DNA from: Bradyrhizobium elkanii USDA 76
GTDB lineage: Bacteria; Pseudomonadota; Alphaproteobacteria; Rhizobiales; Xanthobacteraceae
Reading direction: 5' to 3'
DNA: 64,000 nt
Assembly: GCF_023278185.1 (NCBI RefSeq)
Contig: NZ_CP066357.1
Coordinates: forward strand, 62,001-126,000
Position numbers and translations under genes: made by a program. Below are positions 1 through 8,489 of this stretch, piece by piece; position 1 is the stretch's first letter; each line of letters opens with the position of its first letter. Below the pieces are notes generated by a model. That model saw nothing but the letters and a program-made list of their open reading frames with translations, did no database searches and had not been told where the DNA came from.

Positions 1-2306
1 TCGTCCGAGGAGGCTGGCACCGGAGAAAGCCCCTGCGGTGAACCGGGCTGTCGATCGCCCTGGTGATGACCCGGTACTGTCCCGGCAAACAGCGGCCGAA
101 AGTCAGGCGTCGGGACGAGGTCGTCACGCAACTCGAACGGATTCGGATGAACCATTGCCTCAATCCGGCCCTCCTGCCGGCTCGGCAGGAGATTGCGCCC
201 GGTCATCTCGTCCAAGGCGCCTTGGTGATTGTGCGGCCAGTTAAGGGGATGGACGGCCTCTCTGGAATCCGGTGCCTGGGGATGGCTCGCGCTTGTCTCG
301 CGAGACGGCGGTGAGGCGGCCTCGTCCGCGCCCCCCCAAAGCAGATCCTGATCGTAATTTTCCGCTGGAATGACCACTGGCGAACTGACAGCTTCCTGCG
401 GAGCACTGTGCTGCGCGGCGGCGTCCCATGGCCGTGCGCCCACCTGGTGGATGGGGGCCTGCATCAGCACGCGGCCGCCTGAATTGCCGTTTCCGATCAG
501 CATCCCCTGAATTGCGACCTCTTGCGGATTATCTAGAGTCCTGGGCCTCTTCGCTGGTCTCAGTTCCGCTGTGCCATGCTCATCGTTAATGAGAACCTCC
601 TCGCTTGGCAGGAAGTTGCTCCACTCAAGCGCCCCCATCAGCTCGTGCGCGGCCTGTTGGAGGTCGCGGTGTCCGCTCAAGTCAGGAAAGGACTCTGCGG
701 GCTCCGGCGCATGGTCGTCGCGCACGCTTGGCTCGAGAGCCGACAAGGGGCCGGATTGATGATCCCGCGGTCCCTGAGTCTCCTCCGGAAGCTCTTGTTC
801 CGGTGGCAGAAGCTCTGGATCGTCAGCCATGATCGGCGGCTCGTCGGCCTCATCATCCAACAGCTGCCGAAGCTCCTCGGGATCGACGTCTACCATCGGC
901 GACTGGGTAGCCTCACCTGCGCCCTGCTGAGAGCCGCCTGCGCCCGAAGCCCCCTCCACCGAGGGGCCTGAAGCCTTCGCCTGACGATACTCACGAAGCG
1001 CTTTCAGCCCGCCGTCCAAGACCATTTTCCACCCGACGTTGCGAAACAATCTGTCCGCGTTGGCACGTAGGGCTACGTGATCGAGTGCAGAAAGCGAATC
1101 GCCGTCAAGCCCTAGCTCTCGGGAGAATTTGCGAAGCGCCCAATCGTAACTCTGGGCGGTAGTCGAACTCAACTTGTTGCTCTCAAGGGCGTGGCTTATG
1201 GCGCCCTTAATAAGCCCTTCGTCACCATCGGCAGGAGGAAGCGGTGGGCGCCCACCAATAGATGAAGCGCCCGGAGCGTTGGGGGCACGATGTTCTCTAA
1301 GCGCCCCCACCGCGGCCCGCATGAGTTTATCACCCTTGAAGATTTCTTTAGCATGGGCGAGCAAGAAAGCGTCGCTACTCCCGTCAAGCGATAGACCGCG
1401 CTCCCCGAGATCATTCGCCAACCTGTTAAGATTGCGCGTATAACCGTTAGCCACCGCGTCTTTCAGCTTCCGACTTGCAATAACGCCCTGAGCCACCTCC
1501 CTGATAAGCTCCCGGTCGCACCCAGACACATGGGGATAGACAGTGGATGCTTTTTGGCGCTTGCGCACGGGAGCTGGACGGGGAACGCGCCCCGTCGACC
1601 GCCAGGTCCGGAGATGGTCTAGTGCCAATATGAGATCACTGTTTCCGTTGTGCTGGAACACATCACCGCCATCGGTCAGCGAATTGTTGTCTAGCCGAGC
1701 AACAATGCCCATCTTGTTATTTACGCAGAGCCAGCGGCCAAAGCTAAGAAGAGGACCTACAATCCTCTGGACGAAGGATTCGGCGAGCTTGCCCTCGATG
1801 AGGGCCTCCCTAAACCCCAAAACAACGAGAGCATCCTTGGAATAAAGAGGCTGTTTCCTTTTTGTGCCCGCTATTGAAACCAGAGTTAACTGAGCCGGCT
1901 GCGGGGCCGAGGCGCCAGGCATTGCTCCACCACCTCCAACTGAATTGGCGACCTCGCTCAGCTGCCGCTCAATGGCAACGGCTTGCGGATAGTCTGGGGT
2001 CCTCGGCCTGTTCGTTGGTCTCAACTCAGCTGTGTCATGCCCATCTTTGATGAGAACCTTCTCGCTTGGCAGAAGGTTGCTCCCGGCGAGTGCACCTATC
2101 GGTTCGACCGGGGACTGCTGGCCGTCGCTAGACACATTGGGAGGGGTCCCGCGGTCCGGCATCGCGGTATCGGCCTGGCGCGCCTCGTGCAATTGCTGCT
2201 CAAAGGCCTCTTGCCCGGCTTGGCCCGCCTGCTGCTCCTGCAACAGGTCGTGCTGCACCTGCGACGAAGCTGTTACGTTGGTTGGGTCATAATTGTGTCG
2301 GTCCAC
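1..2306 (-). CDS. Type III effector, XopD/NopD/Bel2-5-like (C-terminus beyond window)
   Basis: A reading frame stays open from a stop at 2328-2330 to the left edge, about 768 codons from the GTG at 2306 (GAGG lies 5 nt upstream). The protein is Gln/Glu-rich at its start. It then has a roughly 45-residue unit (nt about 2075-1935) with NLLPSEKVLI...AELRP..RPRT.D.PQ, three degenerate repeats of about 80 residues (nt about 1840-985), and a second copy of the first unit (nt about 620-490) containing RPAKRPRTLDNPQ, a basic nuclear-localisation-like stretch. The middle repeats share YxxxLxxF/LAxxLG and GLxALREYR. Such architecture is known from nodulation-modulating rhizobial effectors that end in a SUMO-protease (ULP) domain, which would lie left of the window. 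No tts box is visible upstream, and an IS remnant abuts the 5' end, so the N-terminus is probably truncated and the start is uncertain. Confidence 0.7.
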   Translation of the reverse strand, partial: MDRHNYDPTNVTASSQVQHDLLQEQQAGQAGQEAFEQQLHEARQADTAMPDRGTPPNVSSDGQQSPVEPIGALAGSNLLPSEKVLIKDGHDTAELRPTNRPRTPDYPQAVAIERQLSEVANSVGGGGAMPGASAPQPAQLTLVSIAGTKRKQPLYSKDALVVLGFREALIEGKLAESFVQRIVGPLLSFGRWLCVNNKMGIVARLDNNSLTDGGDVFQHNGNSDLILALDHLRTWRSTGRVPRPAPVRKRQKASTVYPHVSGCDRELIREVAQGVIASRKLKDAVANGYTRNLNRLANDLGERGLSLDGSSDAFLLAHAKEIFKGDKLMRAAVGALREHRAPNAPGASSIGGRPPLPPADGDEGLIKGAISHALESNKLSSTTAQSYDWALRKFSRELGLDGDSLSALDHVALRANADRLFRNVGWKMVLDGGLKALREYRQAKASGPSVEGASGAGGSQQGAGEATQSPMVDVDPEELRQLLDDEADEPPIMADDPELLPPEQELPEETQGPRDHQSGPLSALEPSVRDDHAPEPAESFPDLSGHRDLQQAAHELMGALEWSNFLPSEEVLINDEHGTAELRPAKRPRTLDNPQEVAIQGMLIGNGNSGGRVLMQAPIHQVGARPWDAAAQHSAPQEAVSSPVVIPAENYDQDLLWGGADEAASPPSRETSASHPQAPDSREAVHPLNWPHNHQGALDEMTGRNLLPSRQEGRIEAMVHPNPFELRDDLVPTPDFRPLFAGTVPGHHQGDRQPGSPQGLSPVPASSD

Positions 2307-2420
2307 GCTAGCCTCGCATCTACAGAATCATCTAAGCAGGTATCTTACTCGGTTACGCGGCGGAACGGCGCATGGCAGCGGCAATCAGGATTGTCGCGCC
2401 ATATCCCTCCGCAAAATCCC

Positions 2421-2580
2421 TCAGTTTGTCTCACAGGCCCTGACGGCGAACACCGCAGGGGCTCCTCTTGGTGGCGGACCGAGTAGACGAAGCACCATTG
2501 TGTTGAGGTTCTGCACAATGGCGGCGAGATGAAACTCGTCGCGGGCGCCGAAGGCGCATTCGCCAGGCTGACCTTCAGGT
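2421..2580 (-). pseudogene. Transposase C-terminal remnant (IS1182-like)
   Basis: The minus strand encodes a transposase-like C-terminus with FGARDEFHLAAIVQNLNTMV, ending at a TGA at 2421-2423. Only about 53 codons remain and there is no N-terminus. It sits directly upstream of the truncated effector frame and next to IS3 copy 1, so it probably marks the junction that removed the effector's native 5' end. The family assignment is by resemblance only. Confidence 0.45.
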
Positions 2581-2839
2581 GAGCTGTGGCTGATTTTGGG
2601 TGACGCGGCCTGATCAGGCGGCGTGGCTTTCAGTGTTCGGAATGACAGAGCTGGCCCCGCAAATTCGGACAGTAGCTTGAGTGGATTTTCTGCCTGACAG
2701 CGGCGAGGATTCTTGCTGCGAATCAGGGTAAGCGCGTATTTTACCGCACAGGCTACGCGCGCGGCTGGCCGCGGCGTCGCGTGACGCCGGGCCCCAGCAG
2801 TGTCATCGGAACGGCTTGGTTGACCTGAGCGTTCGAACG

Positions 2840-4438
2840 TCAGCCGCTATTCTCAGCTGGCAGGTTTTTTTGAGCGGTGCAGTTGAACGGCAACAGATCT
2901 TCGATATCGGCGTCTGGCGCGCGCTGGGGCAATTCGGTGAGCGCGTGACGTAGCCATGCATAGGGATCGACGCCGCATGCCCGGCATGTCAGCACCAAAC
3001 TGTAGATCACGGCGCTTGCCTTGGCGCCGGCAACGGTGTCGCTGAACAGCCAACTTTTTCGTCCGGTGCAAAACGGCCTGATGTCGCGCTCCAGAACATT
3101 GTTATCGATCGGGGCGAGACCGTCACTGGTGTAACGGGTCAGATAATCCCATTGGTTGCGCGCATAGGCGATCGCCTTGCCGGTCAAGCTTTCGGGGAGG
3201 ACCTTCGGCGCCTGGTCGTCGAGCCAGGTCCGGAAGGCGGCCAATACCGGCAGGCTATGCTGCTGGCGCAGCCGCAAGGTGTATGCGGCGCGCGTTTCGT
3301 CGTCGGGCGGCGTCTGGCGCGCCACCCTCTCGACCTCATACAACGCCTCGAAGAACTTGAGCGCCTGCAATGGCGGACCGCCGGGCGTCTTCCTGGCCTT
3401 GAGCGCATCGGTAAATTTCCTGCGCGCATGCGCCATACAGCCAAGATGGGTCGCGCCTGTCAGCGTGCCCCAGGCGTCATAGCCGTCGCTCATCAACAAG
3501 CCGCGATAGCCGGCCAGGAAGGCCTGAGGATGTTCCTGGCCGCGACCGGGCTGGTAATCGAACAGCACGACCGGCTGCGCGCAGTCCTGGCCGCTGCGAT
3601 AGGCCCACATGAAGGATTTGGCCTGCGCATCCCGGCCGTCCTCTTTCAGAACCTGGACCCAGGTTTCGTCGCCGTGGACCAGGGGCTGCGACCTGAGCTT
3701 TTGCTGTAGCGCGTCATAGACCCGATGCAGATGCAACTCGCTCGCCCGGATCACCCAGTTGCCCAGCGTCCCGCGGCTGATGCTGACGTCGGCGCGCCCC
3801 AGCGCGTCCGCCACACGGTACAGCGGCGTGCCGTCGACGTATTTGTTGGCGAGCACCAGCGCCAGCGTCGATGGCGTGGCGACGCTACCCGGCAGCGGCT
3901 GCGCCGGCATCGGCGCGGTCACGATCGGGGTGTTCAGCGCGGTGCGCTCGCAGTGACGGCAGGCATATTTGAACCGCACATGTTGCAGCACCGACGCCTT
4001 CACCTCGACGTGCAACTGCTCGGTGACGGTCTCGCCCATCCGATGCATCCGATTGCGGCAGCACGGACAGTCCTTTTGATCCTCACCCAGATCATGTTCG
4101 ACGCGTTGGCGCGGCAGATCGTCAGGCAGCGGCTTGCGGCCGCGTGTCTTCGGTGCCGGCTTTGGAGCCTCCGGCAATCCCGTGTCCGGCACGGCGACCG
4201 CCTCGACATCGTCGTCGTCCCGGCTTTCAGCGGCGGCCTGCTCGGCTTCGTTGAAGATGCGCTCCTTGAGCTTTTCGCTCTTCGGCGCGTAGCGGCGCAA
4301 GCGCTCCAGGCGCAACTGCTCCTCAAGATGCAGGACGCGTTGCGCGAGTTTCTCGTTCTCCGCCTTCAGCGCCGCGAGCTCGGCCGCGTGCGCCGCGATC
4401 AAGGCTTCCAGCTCGTGCGTCGTGGGCCTGCGACTCAT
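2840..4438 (-). CDS. tnpC: IS66 transposase TnpC
   Basis: This 532-aa protein is the main transposase of the IS66 element. It begins with a coiled-coil and leucine-rich segment (residues about 5-60, EALIAAHAAELAALKAENEK), followed by a zinc-binding Cys cluster (DCPCCRNRMHRMG, and a second CRHC). The DDE-type catalytic region includes VHGDETWVQV (first acidic residue), GLLMSDGYDAW (second) and the C-terminal IDNNVLERDIRPFCTGRK carrying the Glu. Length and domain order are normal for IS66 TnpC. It is the last gene of the tnpA-tnpB-tnpC order and looks functional. Confidence 0.95.
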   Translation of the reverse strand: MSRRPTTHELEALIAAHAAELAALKAENEKLAQRVLHLEEQLRLERLRRYAPKSEKLKERIFNEAEQAAAESRDDDDVEAVAVPDTGLPEAPKPAPKTRGRKPLPDDLPRQRVEHDLGEDQKDCPCCRNRMHRMGETVTEQLHVEVKASVLQHVRFKYACRHCERTALNTPIVTAPMPAQPLPGSVATPSTLALVLANKYVDGTPLYRVADALGRADVSISRGTLGNWVIRASELHLHRVYDALQQKLRSQPLVHGDETWVQVLKEDGRDAQAKSFMWAYRSGQDCAQPVVLFDYQPGRGQEHPQAFLAGYRGLLMSDGYDAWGTLTGATHLGCMAHARRKFTDALKARKTPGGPPLQALKFFEALYEVERVARQTPPDDETRAAYTLRLRQQHSLPVLAAFRTWLDDQAPKVLPESLTGKAIAYARNQWDYLTRYTSDGLAPIDNNVLERDIRPFCTGRKSWLFSDTVAGAKASAVIYSLVLTCRACGVDPYAWLRHALTELPQRAPDADIEDLLPFNCTAQKNLPAENSG

Positions 4439-4538
4439 CGTAGTCTTGAATCGAAGTCATGCCGCCGCGTCAACCGAGTTCCATGCGGTGGCCGGCGTCA
4501 TCCGATAGCGCTGATGACGCCGCCCGCATCGAACACGC

Positions 4539-4892
4539 TCAGCCCACGCTGTGATATTGCCGCACCGGATGACGACGCACCGCCGCGATGTTGATGCCGT
4601 CAAGCAGCCAGTGCAGCTCCTCCGTCGTCAGCGTCAGCACCGCCTCCTGACTTCGGGGCCAGTGGAATCTGTCGGCCTCCAGCCGCTTCAGCAGCATCCA
4701 AAATCCTGACCGGTCATAAATCAGCAGCTTGATCCGGTCGCGGCGACGATTGCAGAACGCGAACACCGCGCGCTGGAACGGATCCAGCCCCATCGACTGC
4801 TCGACCACGATCGCCAGGCTGTTGATGCCCGCCCGGAAGTCAATCGGTTCGCGGTGAAGGTAGACCCGAAGATCAGACGCCAGCCGGAACAT
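4539..4892 (-). CDS. tnpB: IS66 accessory protein TnpB
   Basis: This 117-aa IS66 Orf2 protein has the family signature FRAGINSLAIVVEQ and the segment FAFCNRRRDRIKLLIYDRSG. It is required with TnpA and TnpC for IS66 transposition, although its biochemical role is not settled. I chose the start at MFRLAS; an upstream in-frame ATG at 4913 would add seven residues. It overlaps the 3' end of tnpA by about 20 bp, so the genes are probably translationally coupled. Confidence 0.92.
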   Translation of the reverse strand: MFRLASDLRVYLHREPIDFRAGINSLAIVVEQSMGLDPFQRAVFAFCNRRRDRIKLLIYDRSGFWMLLKRLEADRFHWPRSQEAVLTLTTEELHWLLDGINIAAVRRHPVRQYHSVG

Positions 4893-5313
4893 CGCAACGC
4901 CCCAGCGCTTCAATCACCGCCGACAGCAACTGCGCGTCGCCGCCTTCCAGCGAAAGCGTCACGCCGTTGGGCATCGATGCCGTCAGCCGCCCTGCACAGG
5001 ATCGCTCCGTCGCGCAAACCGCGATCGCGCCAGCAGATCGAGTTGGCGACGGCGACGGCGCGCGAACCGGAACAAAGGCTGGCGCAATCGGCGCCTCCGG
5101 CTGGCCATCCCCGTTCTGACGTTGTCGCTTGGCCACCCATTTGCGCAGCAGGTTCGCGTTCACGCCGTGTTGCAACGCCAGCCCCGCCAGCGACACGCCA
5201 GGCTGCAGACAGGCCTCGACCAGCCGCTGTTTGCTGGCCGGATCATAGCGACGCCGCCCATTGCGCAACACGCCGACCGTCTCAAGTCTCAAAAGTTCTT
5301 CTGGAGTGATCAT
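4873..5313 (-). CDS. tnpA: IS66 accessory protein TnpA
   Basis: This 146-aa IS66 Orf1 protein has an N-terminal helix-turn-helix of the transposase_8 type (RRRYDPASKQRLVEACLQPG, then SLAGLALQHGVNANLLRKWV). This region is presumed to bind the element ends. The C-terminal half is a less conserved Pro/Ala-rich region. It is the first gene of the IS66 operon and overlaps tnpB. Nothing suggests damage. Confidence 0.92.
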   Translation of the reverse strand: MITPEELLRLETVGVLRNGRRRYDPASKQRLVEACLQPGVSLAGLALQHGVNANLLRKWVAKRQRQNGDGQPEAPIAPAFVPVRAPSPSPTRSAGAIAVCATERSCAGRLTASMPNGVTLSLEGGDAQLLSAVIEALGRCDVPAGV

Positions 5314-5411
5314 CGATGGTGTCCACCTCGTTCATGGTGGACACCTCATCCCATCCCCGCGCTCAACTGCATAGGTGCGTAGAAAGGAGCGCTTACGAAT
5401 CAGGAGCGAAG

Positions 5412-5717
5412 ATGACGAAGAAGAGCCGCCGGACGCATTCTCCGGCATTCAAGGCGAAGGTTGCTTTGGCTGCGGTCAAAGGCGACAAGACACTGGCGGA
5501 GCTGGCGCAACTGTTTGATGTTCATCCGAACCAGATCACGATCTGGAAAAACCAGCTCCTGGAAGGCGCCGCCGGCGTGTTTGGGCATGACAAGACATCG
5601 GCCGAGACGCCGGTCGATTTGAAGGCGTTACATGCCAAGATCGGCGAGCTGGCGTTGGAAAACGATTTTTTGTCCGGCGCGCTCACCAAGGCGGGCCTGC
5701 TGAGCGCAAAGCGATGA
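5412..5717 (+). CDS. IS3-family OrfA (copy 1)
   Basis: This protein of about 101 aa has an N-terminal helix-turn-helix (HSPAFKAKVALAAVKGDKTL, then LFDVHPNQITIWKNQLLEG) and a short leucine-zipper-like tail. It is the DNA-binding subunit of an IS3-family transposase. Its ATG is the MTKKSRR start shared with copies 2 and 3; the IS66 insertion lies 8 bp upstream of that start and has replaced the native leader. The stop overlaps the orfB start as ATGA (5714-5717), so orfB is expressed by coupling or by the frameshift used in this family. Confidence 0.93.
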   Translation: MTKKSRRTHSPAFKAKVALAAVKGDKTLAELAQLFDVHPNQITIWKNQLLEGAAGVFGHDKTSAETPVDLKALHAKIGELALENDFLSGALTKAGLLSAKR

Positions 5718-6541
5718 TCGACCGCGGTCATGATCTTTCTATCGTGCGCCAGGCGAAGGTCCTGAAGCTGGCTCGCAGCACGGTCTACTATGAACCTCGG
5801 CCAGTTTCGGCCGAGGACCTTGCCTTGATGCGTCGGCTCGATGAGCTGCATCTCGATTATCCCTTCGCGGGAGCGCGTATGCTGCGATCGTTGCTGCGGC
5901 GGGAGGGGGTATACGCCGGTCGCCGCCACATCGCGACGCTGATGAAGCGCATGGGGATCGAGGCGGTCTATCGTCGCCCGAACACGAGCAAGCCGGCTCC
6001 GGGTCACAAGATCTACCCGTACCTGTTGCGCGGATTGAAGATCGAGCGGCCCGACCATGCGTGGGCAATGGACATCACCTACATTCCGATGCGGCGTGGC
6101 TTCGTCTATCTCGCGGCGGTCGTCGATGTGTTCAGCCGACGGGTCCTGGCCCATCGCGTCTCGATCACAATGGAGGCGGCCTTCTGCGTCGAAGCGGTCC
6201 AGGAGGCGTTGGCGAAGCACGGCAGGCCCGAGATTTTCAACACGGATCAGGGCAGTCAGTTCACCAGCCTCGAGTTCACCGATGTGCTGCTGGACGCGAA
6301 GATCGCCATCAGCATGGACGGCAAGGGCGCCTGGCGCGACAACGTGTTTGTCGAGCGGCTCTGGCGCACGGTCAAATACGAAGAAGTTTATCTCCGCGCC
6401 TACGACAGCGTGTCCGAGGCGCGAGCGTCAATTGCCAAGTATCTGGCCTTCTACAATCAGGGACGCCCTCACTCGAGCCTTGACGGGCGCACGCCCGACG
6501 AGGCTTACTTCGGCACGCAAGCTATGGTGATGGCCGCATGA
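5714..6541 (+). CDS. IS3-family transposase OrfB (copy 1)
   Basis: This 275-aa catalytic subunit has an HTH_21 region near residues 40-100 (LDYPFAGARMLRSLLRREG) and an rve integrase core with the DDE triad: HAWAMDITYIPM (D), FNTDQGSQFTS (D) and DNVFVERLWRTVKYEEVYL (E). The C-terminal FYNQGRPHSSLDGRTPDEAYF is typical of the family. It is near identical to the copies at 22148 and 45730 and appears intact. Confidence 0.95.
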   Translation: MIDRGHDLSIVRQAKVLKLARSTVYYEPRPVSAEDLALMRRLDELHLDYPFAGARMLRSLLRREGVYAGRRHIATLMKRMGIEAVYRRPNTSKPAPGHKIYPYLLRGLKIERPDHAWAMDITYIPMRRGFVYLAAVVDVFSRRVLAHRVSITMEAAFCVEAVQEALAKHGRPEIFNTDQGSQFTSLEFTDVLLDAKIAISMDGKGAWRDNVFVERLWRTVKYEEVYLRAYDSVSEARASIAKYLAFYNQGRPHSSLDGRTPDEAYFGTQAMVMAA

Positions 6542-6687
6542 CCGTCGCCGACGGTTTTGTCGTCGCTCTGGTCGGGCTACGCCCTCCCGACGCAACGACA
6601 AAACCGTAAAGCCCCGCGTTCAGCATAACCCGGCAGGAATCCACTTAAATCCAGCGGGGCGCTGTCCAAACAACCGGGGCCAGCTCT

Positions 6688-7035
6688 GCCGGTGTATCGA
6701 GCAACGGCATCAGTGATGCGGGCCTGTTTCCGGCTCGCGGCGACCTCCGCGCGGTAGCGGTCGGTCAGATTGCCGGCAGGCTGATCTTGGCTTCGCTGGC
6801 TACTGGCGAAGAAACGCTTGCCCGCATCCGCGTCGGCATGAAGTGCTCGCAGGGCATCGATCAGCGGCTTGCCCTCAAACGACACAACACCGTGGCCGAT
6901 CACGATTCCGGTTTCGAACTTCGCTGACAAGGCGTCTACGCCTTCAGCGGTAAGGTCCGGCAGACCATGTTGTTGAAGCAGCCCTTTCAGCACGACGCTG
7001 GCGTTTGTCTGCCCTTTGACCATCAGGACGCTCAT
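6688..7035 (-). CDS. Unknown protein, 3' end cut by IS3 copy 1
   Basis: About 116 native residues survive (MSVLMVKGQTNASVV to ARYTGRA) before the frame enters IS3 copy 1. I do not recognise the family. The start codon overlaps the stop of the ribbon-helix-helix gene upstream (ATGA), so the two form an operon. This arrangement of a small RHH protein and a partner of unknown function is common in plasmid stability or mobilisation loci, but that role is inference from context. Confidence 0.55.
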
Positions 7036-7238
7036 TTGCTGGCACCGTCCTTCAGGACAGATGGTTCCTCGCTCGGGCAGGCGTTATCCAATGCGGCCAA
7101 GAGCGCGCGACGCACCCAAGAGGATTTGGCGATCAACTCGGATTTCGCCCGCTGCTCGATGGCATCGGCGAGGGAAATGGGCAGCACGACGCCAATCGTG
7201 CGGGTGCGCTCGAATCTAGCGCGGTCTAAATCAATCAT
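7032..7238 (-). CDS. Small ribbon-helix-helix protein
   Basis: This 68-aa protein carries a CopG/Arc-type RHH region: a short strand (TRTIGVVLPISL) followed by two helices (ADAIEQRAKSELIAKSSWVR and RALLAAL). Such proteins bind DNA as dimers and act as repressors or antitoxins. It is followed by a partner gene with a 4-bp overlap. The 22-bp iteron array lies about 450 bp upstream and might include its binding sites, although this is not shown. Confidence 0.65.
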   Translation of the reverse strand: MIDLDRARFERTRTIGVVLPISLADAIEQRAKSELIAKSSWVRRALLAALDNACPSEEPSVLKDGASK

Positions 7239-7693
7239 GTTGGTTCCTTCGCAAACGGATATCGGCCCGGCGCACCGCGTGAGCGGTCCAGGCGAATTGT
7301 CGGTGCGATCGTGTTGAGAGGGGCTAGAATCGCAAAGGCCGCCCGGGTGGATCCCCGAGACGGCCTTCGCGCAAGCTATGCACTCTTGTACTCACATATT
7401 CAGCCGCTGTCAATTCGTGTTGGAAGCTCCAACTCTCTGCGAGGCAATGTCAGAGATTTACAGGGACTTTCAGATGAGCGATTTAGCCTACAAAACATGG
7501 GTATTTTGCATCATCCGCCTCCGAGGCATGCAAATCCGATCTTTATGGATCGGGCAAGGCCCGGGCGATCGAACATCTCCACCATCTGCCTCAACGTCGG
7601 CTCTGCGACCGATCGAAAGAGGTTTGGACTCGGTTCTCTTTCGTTTCATTGATGGGTTCAGTGTTGGTTCATTGATAGGCTAGGCGGCACGTC
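7239..7693. other. Non-coding stretch upstream of the RHH operon
   Basis: No convincing gene was found here. A GC-rich inverted repeat near 7335-7370 (aaggccgcccgggtg...cgagacggcctt) could be a terminator. Several short frames cross the region but none shows family resemblance or a good ribosome-binding site. The RHH operon promoter should lie near 7240-7330. Confidence 0.4.
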
Positions 7694-7803
7694 GTTCCGG
7701 TGGTACCGGCACCACGTTCCGGTGCTACCGGAAAGAGATTCCGGTGGTACCGGCACCACATGCCGCTGGTACCGGCACCACGTTCCGCAGGTCCGTAAAT
7801 CGT
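7694..7803. repeat. Tandem 22-bp iteron-like repeats
   Basis: Four contiguous 22-bp units start at 7694, 7716, 7738 and 7760, with a degenerate fifth from 7782. The consensus is roughly RTTCCGGTGGTACCGGCACC plus AC, and each unit contains the partly palindromic core CCGGTGGTACCGG. The exact 22-bp period equals about two helical turns, the usual spacing for replication-initiator or partition-protein iterons. A HTH protein with replication-like features lies 2.3 kb away at 10107-10971. Confidence 0.8.
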
Positions 7804-8140
7804 CTGTAGTGGTCACCCGTGCGTTTTGAGCCGTGTCCGCTGTCGCGTAGCGGTCATCTCACGGCAGCGCATGCACGGCGCTGTGTGCGGCCTATGGATG
7901 GGTTCAATGTTGAGTGGGACCGGCTACCTGTTGGAGTGCCGGTCCCTCGCTTTGATCAGCAGCTTAGAACGGCGGATCATTCGCCCAATCGATGCCGCCG
8001 ACCTTGGGCTCCGGCCGTTCATGGGGCGCGGAGCGGGCGGGCTGATCGGCCTGACATGACAACCAGTCGTCCAGATACTCGGAAAAGGACATGACCTTCG
8101 TTCGGTCGACCGGTTCGCGCTGGTCAACTCCACGTTCTAA
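7804..8140. other. No recognisable gene
   Basis: This stretch between the iterons and the IS1380 end fragment holds only short frames without recognisable similarity. It may be the remains of a plasmid-like leader. Confidence 0.35.
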
Positions 8141-8281
8141 CCCGTCTTATTCGCGAGAGGGCGCCTGAGAGGCTGGCGAGCGTGGTGTAAAGCGCTGATG
8201 CGGCGTAGGATTCGGTTGTGAAGCCAACCCCATCACCTCAACCGCGAACGCCACGCCCGCCATGACCGATGATACGATTTC
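8141..8281 (+). mobile_element. IS1380 left-end fragment
   Basis: The segment repeats the left end of the IS1380 element (CCCGTCTTATTCG) through the transposase start codon (MTDDTI) and then stops matching. It is preceded by CTAA, which fits the YTAR tetranucleotide seen next to the other IS1380 ends here. About 208 bp of unrelated DNA separates it from the intact copy A. Confidence 0.75.
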
Positions 8282-8489
8282 AGACCACTATCGAGAAGCA
8301 AGAATTCAACACAAATAAAACCTCTGCCTCGCGCTCGATCTCTTCATGCTTGATAGTCTCGTTTCGGAGGCTGATCACCTACCGCGTCTAATAGGCCGCT
8401 CGCGCCGGTTTCTTTGGACGCGGCACGACCGCGACTCCACGTTTCGGCACAGAAATGATCGGGAGTCACTCAATCTTTCTTCAACTTAA

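Larger units (their letters stand above)
2728..5396 (-). mobile_element. Complete IS66-family element
   Basis: The element is 2669 bp long with short terminal inverted repeats GTAAGCGC at both ends. It is flanked by a perfect 8-bp direct repeat GAATCAGG (2720-2727 and 5397-5404), the duplication size typical of IS66. It lies inside IS3 copy 1 just upstream of that element's orfA start. It encodes tnpA, tnpB and tnpC on the minus strand, all intact. Confidence 0.95.
2647..6687 (+). mobile_element. IS3-family element, copy 1, split by IS66
   Basis: The ends are inverted repeats AGAGCTGGCCCCG (2647 on) and its complement (to 6687). Without the IS66 and one copy of its duplication the element is 1364 bp, the same length as copies at 21758-23121 and 45340-46703. 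The left 81 bp (2647-2727) are separated from the rest (5405-6687) by the IS66 element. No matching target duplication flanks this copy (gac before, gcc after), which suggests later recombination or deletion at one end. Confidence 0.9.

Noticed and set aside
576..971. Plus-strand frames with repeated NENLLAWQ/DENLLAWQ peptides at 576 and 1983
   Set aside because: They are opposite-strand readings of the two repeat units of the minus-strand effector frame, which is far longer and has the coding features.
7694..7803. Possible CRISPR array
   Set aside because: The 22-bp units are directly contiguous with no unique spacers, so they are tandem iteron-like repeats. No cas genes are present.
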